Positions 27,383 to 36,071 of a DNA stretch of 64,000 nucleotides are shown here, one piece after another. The position numbers and the translations under genes were made by a program. Position 1 is the first letter of the stretch, and every line of letters begins with the position of its first letter. The DNA is from Aquimarina sp. Aq78. Its GTDB lineage: Bacteria > Bacteroidota > Bacteroidia > Flavobacteriales > Flavobacteriaceae. Below the pieces are notes generated by a model that saw only the letters and a program-made list of their open reading frames with translations, made no database searches and was not told the DNA's origin. The DNA is taken from contig NZ_OMKA01000014.1 in assembly GCF_900299525.1 (NCBI RefSeq), forward strand, positions 91,279 through 155,278. Direction: 5' to 3'.

Positions 27383-28162
27383 ATGAAACGGATACACGCA
27401 TTTGAATTTGAGGATTTACATTGGTTTCCTGAGAATTTAAGAAACTATATGACCGATTTTTTACAATTTGGATCAAATACATTCGACATCTATAAAAGTA
27501 TTATTCCTATTCTTGATAGAGGAATCAAAAGCGCAGGAAACAACAAAATAATTGATATTGCTTCTGGTGGAGGCGGTGGTCTAATTAAACTTGCAGAGCA
27601 TCTAAAAAAAAATAACCCAACTTTAAAAATCACTCTATCTGACTATTACCCTAATCTGGATGCTTTTAAGAGAACAAAATCAAAGATGCCGGATATATTC
27701 GATTTTATTGACTACCCTGTAGATGCAATGAATGTTCCTACAGAATTAAAAGGGTTTAGGACTCAATTTATATCTCTACATCATTTTAAGCCAGAAAATG
27801 CAAAAGCCATTTTTCAAAATGCTATAGACACCAATCAGCCCATTGGAGTCTTTGAACCACAACAAAGGAATATCAAAAGTATGATTCCTATGCTCTTATC
27901 ACCTATTACTGTTGTATTAATGACTCCTTTTATAAGGCCTTTTAAACTGGGCCGGTTATTATTTACCTATCTCATCCCGATATTACCACTGTTTATACTT
28001 TGGGATGGTGTAATCTCTGTATTGAGAACGTATACAATTCCTGAATTGAAACAAATGGTCTCTGAATTGAATAACAGCAATAATTTTGATTGGGAAATTG
28101 AAGTAAAAAAAGGAAAACCAAGTGAAATTTTATATGTATTAGGTATGCCAAAAGAAAATTAA
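27383..28162 (+). CDS. SAM-dependent methyltransferase-like protein with hydrophobic C-terminal region
   Basis: 259 residues. A Gly-rich motif I appears in IIDIASGGGGGLIKLAEHL (about residues 56-74), with an acidic strand-2 end in ITLSDYYPNLDAF, as in class I methyltransferases. The C-terminal third holds two long hydrophobic stretches (SPITVVLMTPFI and LLFTYLIPILPLFILWDG, about residues 172-212) that may be membrane helices or a hydrophobic ligand pocket. No substrate can be named. It is followed 18 bases later by a pirin gene on the same strand, so both are probably cotranscribed. Confidence 0.72.
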   Translation: MKRIHAFEFEDLHWFPENLRNYMTDFLQFGSNTFDIYKSIIPILDRGIKSAGNNKIIDIASGGGGGLIKLAEHLKKNNPTLKITLSDYYPNLDAFKRTKSKMPDIFDFIDYPVDAMNVPTELKGFRTQFISLHHFKPENAKAIFQNAIDTNQPIGVFEPQQRNIKSMIPMLLSPITVVLMTPFIRPFKLGRLLFTYLIPILPLFILWDGVISVLRTYTIPELKQMVSELNNSNNFDWEIEVKKGKPSEILYVLGMPKEN

Positions 28163-28180
28163 TTATTCATATCATTGACT

Positions 28181-28894
28181 ATGAAAACAATTATACACAA
28201 ATCAAATACCAGAGGAAAAGCAAAGCATGGATGGTTAAGTTCTCATCACTCTTTTAGTTTTGCAAATTATTATGATTCAAAGAGAATGAATTTTGGGGTA
28301 TTGCGTGTGCTTAATGATGATATAGTTGCACCAGGTATGGGCTTTAGAAAACATCCGCATGATAATATGGAAATTATATCTATTCCTTTAGAAGGTGATC
28401 TGGAGCATAAAGATAGTATGGGAAACACCACAGTTATTAAACAAGGTGACATACAAGTTATGAGTGCTGGTACAGGAGTATTTCATAGCGAGCGTAATAA
28501 AAATACTGATCAAGAAGTAAAATTTTTACAGATTTGGGTTGTTCCTAATCAAAGAGATGTCGAACCCAGATATGATCAAATTACTTTGCATACCAAAAAT
28601 CTACAAAATCAATTGTATCAGATTCTCTCCCCAAACACTGATGATTCGGGAGTATGGATACATCAGAATGCCTGGTTTCATATAGGTGAATTAGAAATGG
28701 GGAATATCCAGAACTATACTCTAAAAGATTCAAAAAATGGAGTATACGCATTTATACTAGACGGTGATGTTACTATAGAAAATCAAAACCTACATAAAAG
28801 GGATGGGTTTGGTATATGGGAAACAGATCGTATTAAAATTAAAGCTGATAATGATTCAAAAATATTACTAATGGAAGTGCCAATGACTAGTTAA
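28181..28894 (+). CDS. Pirin family protein
   Basis: 237 residues from the ATG at 28181. A TTG two codons upstream is not used. The N-terminal cupin domain has the metal-binding set in FRKHPHDNMEIISIPLEG, followed by LEHKDSMGNTTVIKQGDIQVMSAGTGVFHSERN, which fits the three His and one Glu that hold iron in pirins. The second cupin is shorter and lacks the motif. Full length for bacterial YhhW/pirin proteins, which include quercetin dioxygenases, though the native role is unclear. Follows the methyltransferase-like gene at 18 bases. Confidence 0.93.
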   Translation: MKTIIHKSNTRGKAKHGWLSSHHSFSFANYYDSKRMNFGVLRVLNDDIVAPGMGFRKHPHDNMEIISIPLEGDLEHKDSMGNTTVIKQGDIQVMSAGTGVFHSERNKNTDQEVKFLQIWVVPNQRDVEPRYDQITLHTKNLQNQLYQILSPNTDDSGVWIHQNAWFHIGELEMGNIQNYTLKDSKNGVYAFILDGDVTIENQNLHKRDGFGIWETDRIKIKADNDSKILLMEVPMTS

Positions 28895-29369
28895 TTTTTG
28901 ATTATACTGTTATATAAATTTCATTTTTAAGTAAAAAACGCATTACATATTATTAAATCAGTTTTTTTTAATCCTAACGTTTAACAAGACGTATGTTCTT
29001 TACTTTTAATAATACAGAATAATCAACAAAAATAGGTTATTAATGATTATTCAATAATAAATAGCTATAAAAACCTCTCAGTGTTATCAAATTGTTAACT
29101 ATCAATCTTATTAGAGCAACTCCAGTGTTAGCAAATTTTCAATAAAACGGTTCAAAAATTGATAAAATCGTTCTTGTTTCTATTAGGTATTATATAATTA
29201 AGAATTTCTTCGGTATTCTGATTGAAAACTTCACAATCCATTCTTTTTAAAACTTCTGATTGTCAAATAATTCGTTAGTATAATTTTAATATTTCGTGTC
29301 ATTTTTTTAGATACATTTGCCGCCGATTTAAATAAATAAAAATTTTAACCCAAAATAAAATTTAAAACG
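28895..29369. other. Intergenic region with a direct repeat and one promoter box
   Basis: 475 bases, very AT-rich, with no supported gene. It contains a 17- to 18-bp imperfect direct repeat beginning CAGTGTTA (29079-29096 and 29123-29140, three differences in 18) 44 bases apart, and a perfect -7 element at 29312 for the small lipoprotein gene. The rest shows nothing recognisable. Confidence 0.6.
29312..29319 (+). promoter_or_regulatory. TAnnTTTG promoter element of the small lipoprotein gene
   Basis: TACATTTG is a full -7 match, 50 bases before the ATG. It predicts a leader of about 45 nt. The -33 region is T-rich, without a clean TTG at the best distance. Confidence 0.55.
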
Positions 29370-29558
29370 ATGATCAAAAAATTACCATTTCTACTTGCAG
29401 TTGTTATTATCTTATTTTCATGTGAAGCAGAGTCATTTGATGAAAATGCATTCACTCCAGAAAACGGACCTGAAGTTAACCCTGAAATTGATCCTGCAAT
29501 TGAGCCAGGAAAAATCATTGATAATTACATTGAAGTTGACGGTGGTTTAAATAACTAA
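29370..29558 (+). CDS. Tiny acidic lipoprotein, unknown
   Basis: 62 residues. The N-terminus MIKKLPFLLAVVIILFSC is a lipoprotein signal with Cys18 as anchor. The mature part of 44 residues is very acidic (mostly Glu and Asp, with Pro: ENGPEVNPEIDPAIEPG), without a recognisable domain and probably disordered. The gene has its own promoter box and, after the stop codon, a short hairpin (AAGGAG/CTCCTT) and then a real terminator, so the reading frame is well framed as a separate transcript. Function unknown; possibly a surface or periplasmic anchor peptide. Confidence 0.65.
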   Translation: MIKKLPFLLAVVIILFSCEAESFDENAFTPENGPEVNPEIDPAIEPGKIIDNYIEVDGGLNN

Positions 29559-29643
29559 ACTAAGGAGATAAAGCTCCTTGGTCAAAAAATAGTTTCTCTT
29601 TATACAAGTATAGAGTTAGCCAAAAAACAAAAGAATCTATTTT

Positions 29644-29676
29644 AAAAGAGACTGTCTGTAAAGGCAGTCTTTTTTG
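29644..29676 (+). terminator. Terminator of the tiny lipoprotein gene
   Basis: A stem GACTGTC / GGCAGTC (one wobble) with a 6-nt loop, flanked by A-rich sequence and followed by T6. It lies about 90 bases after the stop, leaving a 3' untranslated region that itself contains a small hairpin at 29562-29579. Confidence 0.75.
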
Positions 29677-29745
29677 TTTTGAAAGTTTTCTTAGATTTCT
29701 TTTTCTTAAAAAGTAATATTTTCCTGTGATCGTGGATAAACGAAT

Positions 29746-29779
29746 AAAAAAACCATCCTTAGTTAACAGGATGGTTTTT
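29746..29779 (-). terminator. Terminator of the M57 protease gene
   Basis: The stem AAACCATCCT / AGGATGGTTT has an 8-nt loop and is flanked by A7 on one side and T5 on the other. On the minus strand it lies 33 bases after the stop of the M57 gene. It can work in both directions. Confidence 0.85.
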
Positions 29780-29811
29780 ACAAAAAGTTCAAAGCTTTCA
29801 ATACTTTATTC

Positions 29812-30663
29812 TTAATACATGTACCTTAAAGCTATTCTATCATAATTACTAAATTCTCCATCTTCATTACCACTAAAACAGGCAATCATAACAGAATCAG
29901 TATCTAAACCTTGTTGACCAGTTTGATTGGCTGTTGGTGTACCAGGAACATGAATAGCTCCAACACTACCTTGTCCTTCGTTGTTAGAATCTCTGCAATT
30001 TCTTCGAGCGTAGTTAGTATGTCTTAAACCAACTGCATGGCCCATCTCATGAGTCATTAAATGTTCTACTACATTAGCACTATAATTGTCTATACCACCA
30101 TATATTTCAATGAATTTTCCTGGTCGACCTCTACTAGGAAATTCTGCCTGACCTCCTGCACTCGATCCGCCAAAATTTTGAACTACAATATCGCCATTGG
30201 TGCTAGCCGAAAAAGTTAGTCTAAAAGTTAAAGAAGTACTAACTGCGTTATAATTATTTACAGCCCACTGTAAACCAGTACGCATTTTACTAGTCAATGC
30301 ACGACCTCTTCCTGTATAACCTATAACATTAATTGTACGTCCTTGGCTTACAAGATTTCTAGTTCTATATTGCTTAGTACCGTTATCCATTTTTTCTAAA
30401 GCCTGTTCTGCTAAGTTATCAAGCGCAATAGCTATATCATGAGACTTAATTGCTTTTATTGTTGATCCATCAGGGCGCTTTAGCGTTGTATACTCAGCTC
30501 CGTTAGGATTAACTCCTGCATCCAAAAGTCCTTGAATATGAGCTTTTGAAAGCTGTTCTTTAACAGCTTCTTCTTGTGTTTCGCTAGAAACATCTTTTTT
30601 CTCGCAAGATGTTGTAAATCCTGCTACGATAGCGCAAAGGGCTAATAATTTGATTTTTTTCAT
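29812..30663 (-). CDS. M57-type metallopeptidase lipoprotein (dual-action HEIGH family)
   Basis: 283 residues. Lipobox FTTSC (Cys20). The zinc motif is HLMTHEMGHAVGLRHTNY (HExxHxxGLxH) in the C-terminal half, with the family-typical G at the eighth position of the motif, and the preceding part is beta-rich (TNGDIVVQNFGGSSAGGQAEFP). A signal for Tyr-containing helices (ALRYMY) closes the protein. Proteins like this are predicted periplasmic or surface metalloproteases of Bacteroidota, with substrate unknown. It is transcribed alone, with a long AT-rich region upstream and a terminator downstream. Confidence 0.88.
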   Translation of the reverse strand: MKKIKLLALCAIVAGFTTSCEKKDVSSETQEEAVKEQLSKAHIQGLLDAGVNPNGAEYTTLKRPDGSTIKAIKSHDIAIALDNLAEQALEKMDNGTKQYRTRNLVSQGRTINVIGYTGRGRALTSKMRTGLQWAVNNYNAVSTSLTFRLTFSASTNGDIVVQNFGGSSAGGQAEFPSRGRPGKFIEIYGGIDNYSANVVEHLMTHEMGHAVGLRHTNYARRNCRDSNNEGQGSVGAIHVPGTPTANQTGQQGLDTDSVMIACFSGNEDGEFSNYDRIALRYMY

Positions 30664-31195
30664 TCTAATTAAATTGAGTTTGTGTAGTTATTAAAACTAA
30701 AAACAGAGTTTTTAAACTCTATTTTTAAATACAATTATATAGAAAGCTTTGAAATTTTCTAAATTTTTGCGGTTTGAAGATATGTTATTTTTACAAAAGA
30801 TTAAGCTAATATTTTGAACTATTTATTGTAAATACATCAAAATTATATGATTCTTCTAAAAAAATCATCAAAAATCTAATTTTCAAATAACAATAAAATC
30901 GATCAAATACACAATTCGCATACCCAATTAACAAGTGAATAAAGTCTTAAGACAAAAGGCTAATAAAGATGTTAAAGAAACCGAAAGTTTTTTCTTACAA
31001 ATCATAGGATTTAGATTTAAAAAAATACTCAAACTTCAATATTTTAAATATTTAACAAAAATTAAAAAACTATACTCTTATTAAACAATAAGAAGAAAAA
31101 TCAAGGAAACTAAAAAGATCATTTATACACTTTTTAAATAGCCTCTTTTTATAAAAAAAAACAAAACAGTATCTTTAAAAAACAATTCCTAAAAA
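30664..31195. other. Intergenic region between divergent genes
   Basis: 532 bases, mostly A and T, with no supported gene. A short hairpin AGAGTTT / AAACTCT (about 30705-30720) lies in the leader of the M57 gene. A TAnnTTTG match reads on the minus strand at about 30837-30844 (175 bases upstream of the M57 start), and a weaker TATCTTTA lies about 25 bases before the gene at 31196. Nothing else is recognisable. Confidence 0.6.
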
Positions 31196-31705
31196 ATGAA
31201 AACATTAAATAGAATCCTTTTTTTTCTTTTTATTGGGCTAGGATGCTCTCAGATTATTGCTCAAGAAACAATAGATCATAAGTACAAAGAATTTAATTTT
31301 TGGGTCGGAGAATGGAATGTATATAAACATAATACAGATTCTATTGTAGGAAAGAGTACAATAGAATCCATTGTAGACAATAAAGTTATTAAAGAAACTT
31401 ACCGTTCTACAACATCAAAATATCATGGTACGAGCCTAAACAAATACAATCCCAGAACTGATCAATGGGAGCAATTTTGGGTAGATAATAGTGGGCTTAC
31501 CTTACACATTATTGGCAATCTTGAAGATGGTAAAATGGTATTACAAAATGAAGTGACTACAAAAAAGGGAGTAGTACTAAATAAAATCAAGTGGCAAAAA
31601 AACAGGGATACTACAGTAAGACAAACCTGGTATCAAAGTACTGATAAAGGAAAAAATTGGGTAACTGTATTTGATGGCGATTATAAACCTGTAAAAAAGA
31701 ATTAA
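31196..31705 (+). CDS. Secreted DUF1579-like protein
   Basis: 169 residues with a signal peptide (1-22, ending CSQIIAQE). The core KYKEFNFWVGEWNVY is the typical opening of DUF1579-type proteins, followed by beta strands (GTSLNKYNPRTDQWEQFWVDNSG, LEDGKMVLQNEVTTKKG) that fit a lipocalin-like barrel. Function unknown. It overlaps the end of the convergent rimO gene: the two stop codons share bases 31702-31705. Confidence 0.75.
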   Translation: MKTLNRILFFLFIGLGCSQIIAQETIDHKYKEFNFWVGEWNVYKHNTDSIVGKSTIESIVDNKVIKETYRSTTSKYHGTSLNKYNPRTDQWEQFWVDNSGLTLHIIGNLEDGKMVLQNEVTTKKGVVLNKIKWQKNRDTTVRQTWYQSTDKGKNWVTVFDGDYKPVKKN

Positions 31706-33003
31706 ATCACTTCACCGTATAAATCAAAATCCTCTGCTTCATTTATTTTTACTGTTGTAAAATCGCCTGTTTTAAGGTAATACTTAGATGCATCTATAAG
31801 TACTTCATTATCCACATCTGGAGAGTCAAACTCGGTACGACCCACAAAGTAATTTCCTTCTTTACGATCCACAACTACTTTAAATTCTTGTCCAATTTTT
31901 TGTTGATTTAGCTCCCATGAGATTTGTGATTGGATCTCCATAATCTCGTTTGCTCTTTCCATCTTTATTTCTTCTGGCACATCATCTTCTAGATTAAAAG
32001 CATGAGTATTTTCTTCATGTGAATATGTAAAACATCCCAGACGTTCAAAACGCATTTCTTTTACCCATGCTCTCAATGTTTCATAATCTTCCTGCGTTTC
32101 TCCCGGATATCCAACGATAAGTGTAGTACGAATAGTCATTTCGGGAACAGCTTCTCTAAATTCTTCGAGAAGTTTTGTTGTTTTTGCTTTGGTCGTTCCT
32201 CGTCGCATTGATTTTAGTATCGGGTCAGATATATGCTGTAAAGGTATATCGATATAATTGCACACTTTTGGTTCTTCTTTCATTACTTTAAGCACTTCCA
32301 TAGGAAACCCTGTCGGAAATGCATAATGTAAACGTATCCATTCTATACCGTCAACTTTTACCAATGCTCTTAGTAAATCTGCTAATTTTCTTTCTTTATA
32401 GAGGTCTAGCCCGTAATAGGTTAAATCCTGTGCAATCAGAACTAATTCCTTTACTCCGTCTGCAGCTAACTTTTCTGCCTCTATTACCAATTCTTCTATG
32501 GGAGTAGATTTATGAGTACCTCTCATCAAAGGTATTGCACAGAAAGAACAAGGGCGGTCACATCCTTCTGCAATTTTGAGATATGCATAATTTTTTGGAG
32601 TTGTAGTTAATCGTTCTCCAATCAATTCATGTTTATAATCGGCTCCTAAAGCCTTTAATAATCCAGGAAGCTCTGTAGTACCAAAATATTGATCTACATC
32701 AGGAATTTCTTCCTCCAAATCTGGCTTATACCGTTCTGACAAACAACCAGTAACAAAAATTTTATCGACTGCTCCTTCTTCTTTTTTCTGCACATACTCT
32801 AAAATAGTATTTACAGACTCCTCTTTGGCATTAGCAATAAAACCACATGTATTAATGACAACAATATTTCCTTCCTCTTCATGAACAACCTCTTTATTAT
32901 TGGCTCGTAGTTGTCCCATCAACACCTCGCTATCATATACATTTTTACTACACCCAAGTGTAACTACATTGATTTTGTTTTTCTTTAATGTCTTTGTTCT
33001 CAT
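31702..33003 (-). CDS. rimO: Ribosomal protein S12 methylthiotransferase
   Basis: 433 residues from the ATG at 33003. An upstream extension of 32 codons is in frame but is not part of the family (the family begins with INVVTLGCSKNVYDSE). RimO adds a methylthio group to Asp of ribosomal protein S12. UPF0004 domain Cys residues appear in TLGCSKN, NTCGF and TGCLSERY. The radical SAM cluster motif is CDRPCSFCAIP. The C-terminal TRAM domain ends with the usual beta-rich sequence (VNEAEDFDLYGEVI). A good TATCTTTG box (33024-33031) is 20 bases upstream. The stop overlaps the DUF1579-like gene. Confidence 0.95.
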   Translation of the reverse strand: MRTKTLKKNKINVVTLGCSKNVYDSEVLMGQLRANNKEVVHEEEGNIVVINTCGFIANAKEESVNTILEYVQKKEEGAVDKIFVTGCLSERYKPDLEEEIPDVDQYFGTTELPGLLKALGADYKHELIGERLTTTPKNYAYLKIAEGCDRPCSFCAIPLMRGTHKSTPIEELVIEAEKLAADGVKELVLIAQDLTYYGLDLYKERKLADLLRALVKVDGIEWIRLHYAFPTGFPMEVLKVMKEEPKVCNYIDIPLQHISDPILKSMRRGTTKAKTTKLLEEFREAVPEMTIRTTLIVGYPGETQEDYETLRAWVKEMRFERLGCFTYSHEENTHAFNLEDDVPEEIKMERANEIMEIQSQISWELNQQKIGQEFKVVVDRKEGNYFVGRTEFDSPDVDNEVLIDASKYYLKTGDFTTVKINEAEDFDLYGEVI

Positions 33004-33154
33004 ATCTTCCGGATAAAGGTGTGCAAAGATACAAGGATTAACCAAAGTATACGATATAAATTGAATAACTATATAAGTCCAATCCAGATTACACAACAAA
33101 ACATCGATTAAACCTTTTGTATATTGTAGAGTCCTAGTCTACAAAACCCAACTT

Positions 33155-34258
33155 ATGAAAAAGAATTCCATACTATTTCTGGTTTCAATATTGTACTTTA
33201 CTTTGTCTTGCTCTCATAATGAGTCTATAGAAACAATAGATAATGAAACGATTAGTACTGATTCTAATGCCATATATTTTCCACCTATCGATTCAGATAC
33301 CTGGGAAACTATACCTGCTCAAGATTTAGGGTGGAATATAAGTAATGAGCAACCATTATATGACTTCCTTGAAGAAAAAGGTACTAAAGCATTTATCATT
33401 CTTAAAAATGGAAAAATTGTTATTGAGAAATACTTTAACGGAGGATCAGTTTCTGACAATAATCCCTGGTACTCTGCAGGAAAAACCTTAACTGCATTTA
33501 CGGTTGGGATAGCTCAACAAGAAAACCTATTAGATATAAATGACGTTTCGGCAACATACCTAGGAACAGGATGGGCTAATATTACTACAGAACAACAAAA
33601 TGCAATAACGGTTAGAAATCATTTAACCATGACAACAGGTTTAGACTATAACGTTTTGAATCAGAACTGTACTGATGCTAATTGTTTTACTTATCTTAAT
33701 GATTCGGATAATGTTTGGTATTATCATAATGCTGCATATACAATACTAAAAGACATTATTTCGGAAGCCACAAATCAAGAATACAACACCTATTTTGATG
33801 TCAAAATAAAAAATAAAATAGGAATGAACGGTGCATGGATTACTCTTGGCTATGCAAATATTTACTATAGTACAGCCAGAAGCATGTCTCGTTTTGGTTT
33901 GTTAAACCTAAATAAAGGGATCTGGGACACTACAAAAATTCTTACTGATCAAAACTACTTTACCCAAATGATTACTACTTCTCAGGTTTTAAATCAATCT
34001 TATGGTTATTTATGGTGGTTAAACGGAAAATCAAGCTATAGAGTTCCTGGATTTGAAAATGAATTTATTGGGTCTTTAATTCCTAATGCCCCAGATGATC
34101 TTATAGCTGGTTTGGGTAAAAATGATCAAAAACTATATATCGTTCCTAGTCAAAATCTGGTTATCGTAAGAATGGGTGATGATACTGGGGGGTCATTATT
34201 AGGACCTTCTGGCTTTGACAATGAATTATGGGGGAAAATTAATTTACTAATTAAATAG
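33155..34258 (+). CDS. Serine hydrolase lipoprotein, beta-lactamase (class C) fold
   Basis: 367 residues. Lipobox LSC (FTLSCSHN, Cys19). The SxxK nucleophile lies in PWYSAGKTLTAFTVG (S about 108), with a following YHNAAYTIL region (Tyr motif) and GYLWWLNGK, GSLIPNAPDD near the end. This is the penicillin-binding-protein/esterase EstB type. It is more likely an esterase or peptidase than a resistance enzyme. Transcribed singly on the plus strand, with the amidase gene convergent 30 bases later. Confidence 0.88.
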   Translation: MKKNSILFLVSILYFTLSCSHNESIETIDNETISTDSNAIYFPPIDSDTWETIPAQDLGWNISNEQPLYDFLEEKGTKAFIILKNGKIVIEKYFNGGSVSDNNPWYSAGKTLTAFTVGIAQQENLLDINDVSATYLGTGWANITTEQQNAITVRNHLTMTTGLDYNVLNQNCTDANCFTYLNDSDNVWYYHNAAYTILKDIISEATNQEYNTYFDVKIKNKIGMNGAWITLGYANIYYSTARSMSRFGLLNLNKGIWDTTKILTDQNYFTQMITTSQVLNQSYGYLWWLNGKSSYRVPGFENEFIGSLIPNAPDDLIAGLGKNDQKLYIVPSQNLVIVRMGDDTGGSLLGPSGFDNELWGKINLLIK

Positions 34259-34288
34259 TTAAAACCAATATCTGGAGTAACCTTATTC

Positions 34289-35962
34289 TCAATCCATATA
34301 ATTAGCAGGTTCTTTTCTTTCTTTTGTAGCTTGTTCGTAAGCATAACCTAATTGCAACAATAAGGCTTCAGAAAAAGGTTTAGCTATAAACGTAAGTCCT
34401 TTTGGTTCTCCTTTACTTGTATACCCCATAGGAACCGTAAGAGCAGGATATTTGGCTACAGCAGCATAGCCAGCATGATAATTATTTATTGATAGTATCA
34501 CATCCAGTTGATGTTTATCAATATGAGTATCAAAATAATTACGTGCGATCGTTTTTAGATTTTCTTTTATTACATTCAATTCTTCAGTAGTAGTACTATC
34601 TGCAAGGATACCTTCAAACAATTGTTGCCCATAAGGAATTCGTTTTATAGAATCCTGTTTATTAAATGCAATTGCATCTTTTATGTTTTTAACAGTAACA
34701 TCACTCCCCGACTGAGTACTTATATATGCAGGAAGGTCATTTTTCATATCTATATTCAAAATACTTAGAAAACCTGGTAATTGTACTCGTTCTGGTTCAA
34801 TTTCTATGATCTCTCCTCCTGCTTTCTTTATTTTTTCTACGGCAATTTTATAGATAGAATCTTCTAAAAGATCTTTAATCACTCCAAAACGTTTTTCTTT
34901 TAAAAAATGTTCCTTTAATGAATTTATAAAATTTGTATCTATAGCTTTAGAAGCAACATCATTATCATCCTTACCTGTAACAGCATTAAGTAAGATAGCG
35001 TTATCAATTACGCTCTTGGTCATAGGCCCCGGAGTATCTAATGTACTTGAGATTGGCACTATTCCTGTTCTGCTTAATACTCCTATAGTCGGTTTTAAAC
35101 CTACAACAGAGTTTTGGCTGGATGGCGACAAAATAGATCCACTGGTTTCTGTTCCTATTGCGGCAACACAAAAATTAGCCGCAACGGCAACTCCACTCCC
35201 CGAACTGGAACCACCAGTCTCAAAAACCATTCTACCATAAGGGTTAAGTGTCTGTCCTCCTATAGCACTATACCCAACAGGGCATCCCGAACATAAAAAA
35301 TATGCCCATTCGCTTAAGTTAGCTTTACCAAGAATTAATGCATTTTTATCTAATAATCGTTCTGTGATAAATGCACTTTTACTTTTATTATTTTGTAACG
35401 CTACAGCTCCGGCTGTGGTTACCATATCTTTTGTTCCTATATTATCTTTTAGCAAAATAGGCATTCCGAAAATAGAATTAATATCAATATTCTTTTTATC
35501 CATTTTATCCAAATCTCTAGCTTGCTCTACTACTTTTGGATTAAGGGAAATTACCGAATTTAAAGATAATGCATTATCACTTTCGTATTTTCTGATACGA
35601 TAGATATAGAAAAGTGTTAACTCTTCATAGGTAAGTTTACCATCTTTTATTTGTTGTTGAATGGTAGGAATATTTTTTTCGAGAATAAACTTTTTTAAAT
35701 CATTATATTTTTCTTCAGAAAAGAAATCTAATTCAGATTCCAAAGTTTTCCAGATATCATTTTTATCCAGCACTTTAGAGTTTATTAGTTTTAAATGCAT
35801 CCTTGTCTGCTCCAACATCTCTGTAGCCGCCAAATCTGCAGCTTCATCATATGGTTCCCAAACTACCCTTGGTTCTTTTTCTAGTTGTGTTTCTGTTTTA
35901 TCTTGCTTTTTACAAGTAATAAAAACAAAAATTGAAATTAAAACAAATACTATCTTTCTCAT
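34289..35962 (-). CDS. Amidase-signature family lipoprotein
   Basis: 557 residues. Lipobox VFITCKKQ (Cys17). The amidase catalytic triad is visible: Lys in ILLKDNIGTKD, and the cis- and nucleophilic Ser in ETGGSSSGSGVAVAANFC and GTETSGSILSPSSQNSVVGLKP. Longer than cytosolic GatA, with an N-terminal extension of about 80 residues after the anchor. The substrate is probably an amide in the periplasm. Convergent with the serine hydrolase gene. Confidence 0.9.
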   Translation of the reverse strand: MRKIVFVLISIFVFITCKKQDKTETQLEKEPRVVWEPYDEAADLAATEMLEQTRMHLKLINSKVLDKNDIWKTLESELDFFSEEKYNDLKKFILEKNIPTIQQQIKDGKLTYEELTLFYIYRIRKYESDNALSLNSVISLNPKVVEQARDLDKMDKKNIDINSIFGMPILLKDNIGTKDMVTTAGAVALQNNKSKSAFITERLLDKNALILGKANLSEWAYFLCSGCPVGYSAIGGQTLNPYGRMVFETGGSSSGSGVAVAANFCVAAIGTETSGSILSPSSQNSVVGLKPTIGVLSRTGIVPISSTLDTPGPMTKSVIDNAILLNAVTGKDDNDVASKAIDTNFINSLKEHFLKEKRFGVIKDLLEDSIYKIAVEKIKKAGGEIIEIEPERVQLPGFLSILNIDMKNDLPAYISTQSGSDVTVKNIKDAIAFNKQDSIKRIPYGQQLFEGILADSTTTEELNVIKENLKTIARNYFDTHIDKHQLDVILSINNYHAGYAAVAKYPALTVPMGYTSKGEPKGLTFIAKPFSEALLLQLGYAYEQATKERKEPANYMD

Positions 35963-36014
35963 TGCGATATGTTGTGTAAAGGTCAGTTTTAAATGCTACA
36001 ATTCTTTAAAATAT

Positions 36015-36052
36015 AAAAAAAGGCGGTGAGAATGTTTCTCATCGCCTTTTTT
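36015..36052 (-). terminator. Terminator of ftsY
   Basis: GGCGGTGAGAA pairs with TTCTCATCGCC (one mismatch on this strand) over a 3-nt loop, followed on the minus strand by a run of at least six T. It lies 20 bases after the ftsY stop codon. Confidence 0.85.
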
Positions 36053-36071
36053 AACCTTTTTGTAACAAATA

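Noticed and set aside
33004..33099. N-terminal extension of the rimO frame by 32 codons
   Set aside because: The extension does not fit the family N-terminus (INVVTLGCSKN), and a good promoter box lies inside it, so the ATG at 33003 was taken.
33155..34258. Antibiotic resistance beta-lactamase
   Set aside because: The SxxK motif and fold are shared by esterases and peptidases, and the class C KTG motif is not clear, so resistance was not claimed.
34150..34344. Minus-strand frame across the serine hydrolase/amidase junction
   Set aside because: It overlaps two well-supported genes in another frame and shows no family pattern.
35661..36029. 122-codon plus-strand frame over the amidase start
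   Set aside because: It is antisense to the amidase signal region and runs into the ftsY terminator, so it is a shadow.
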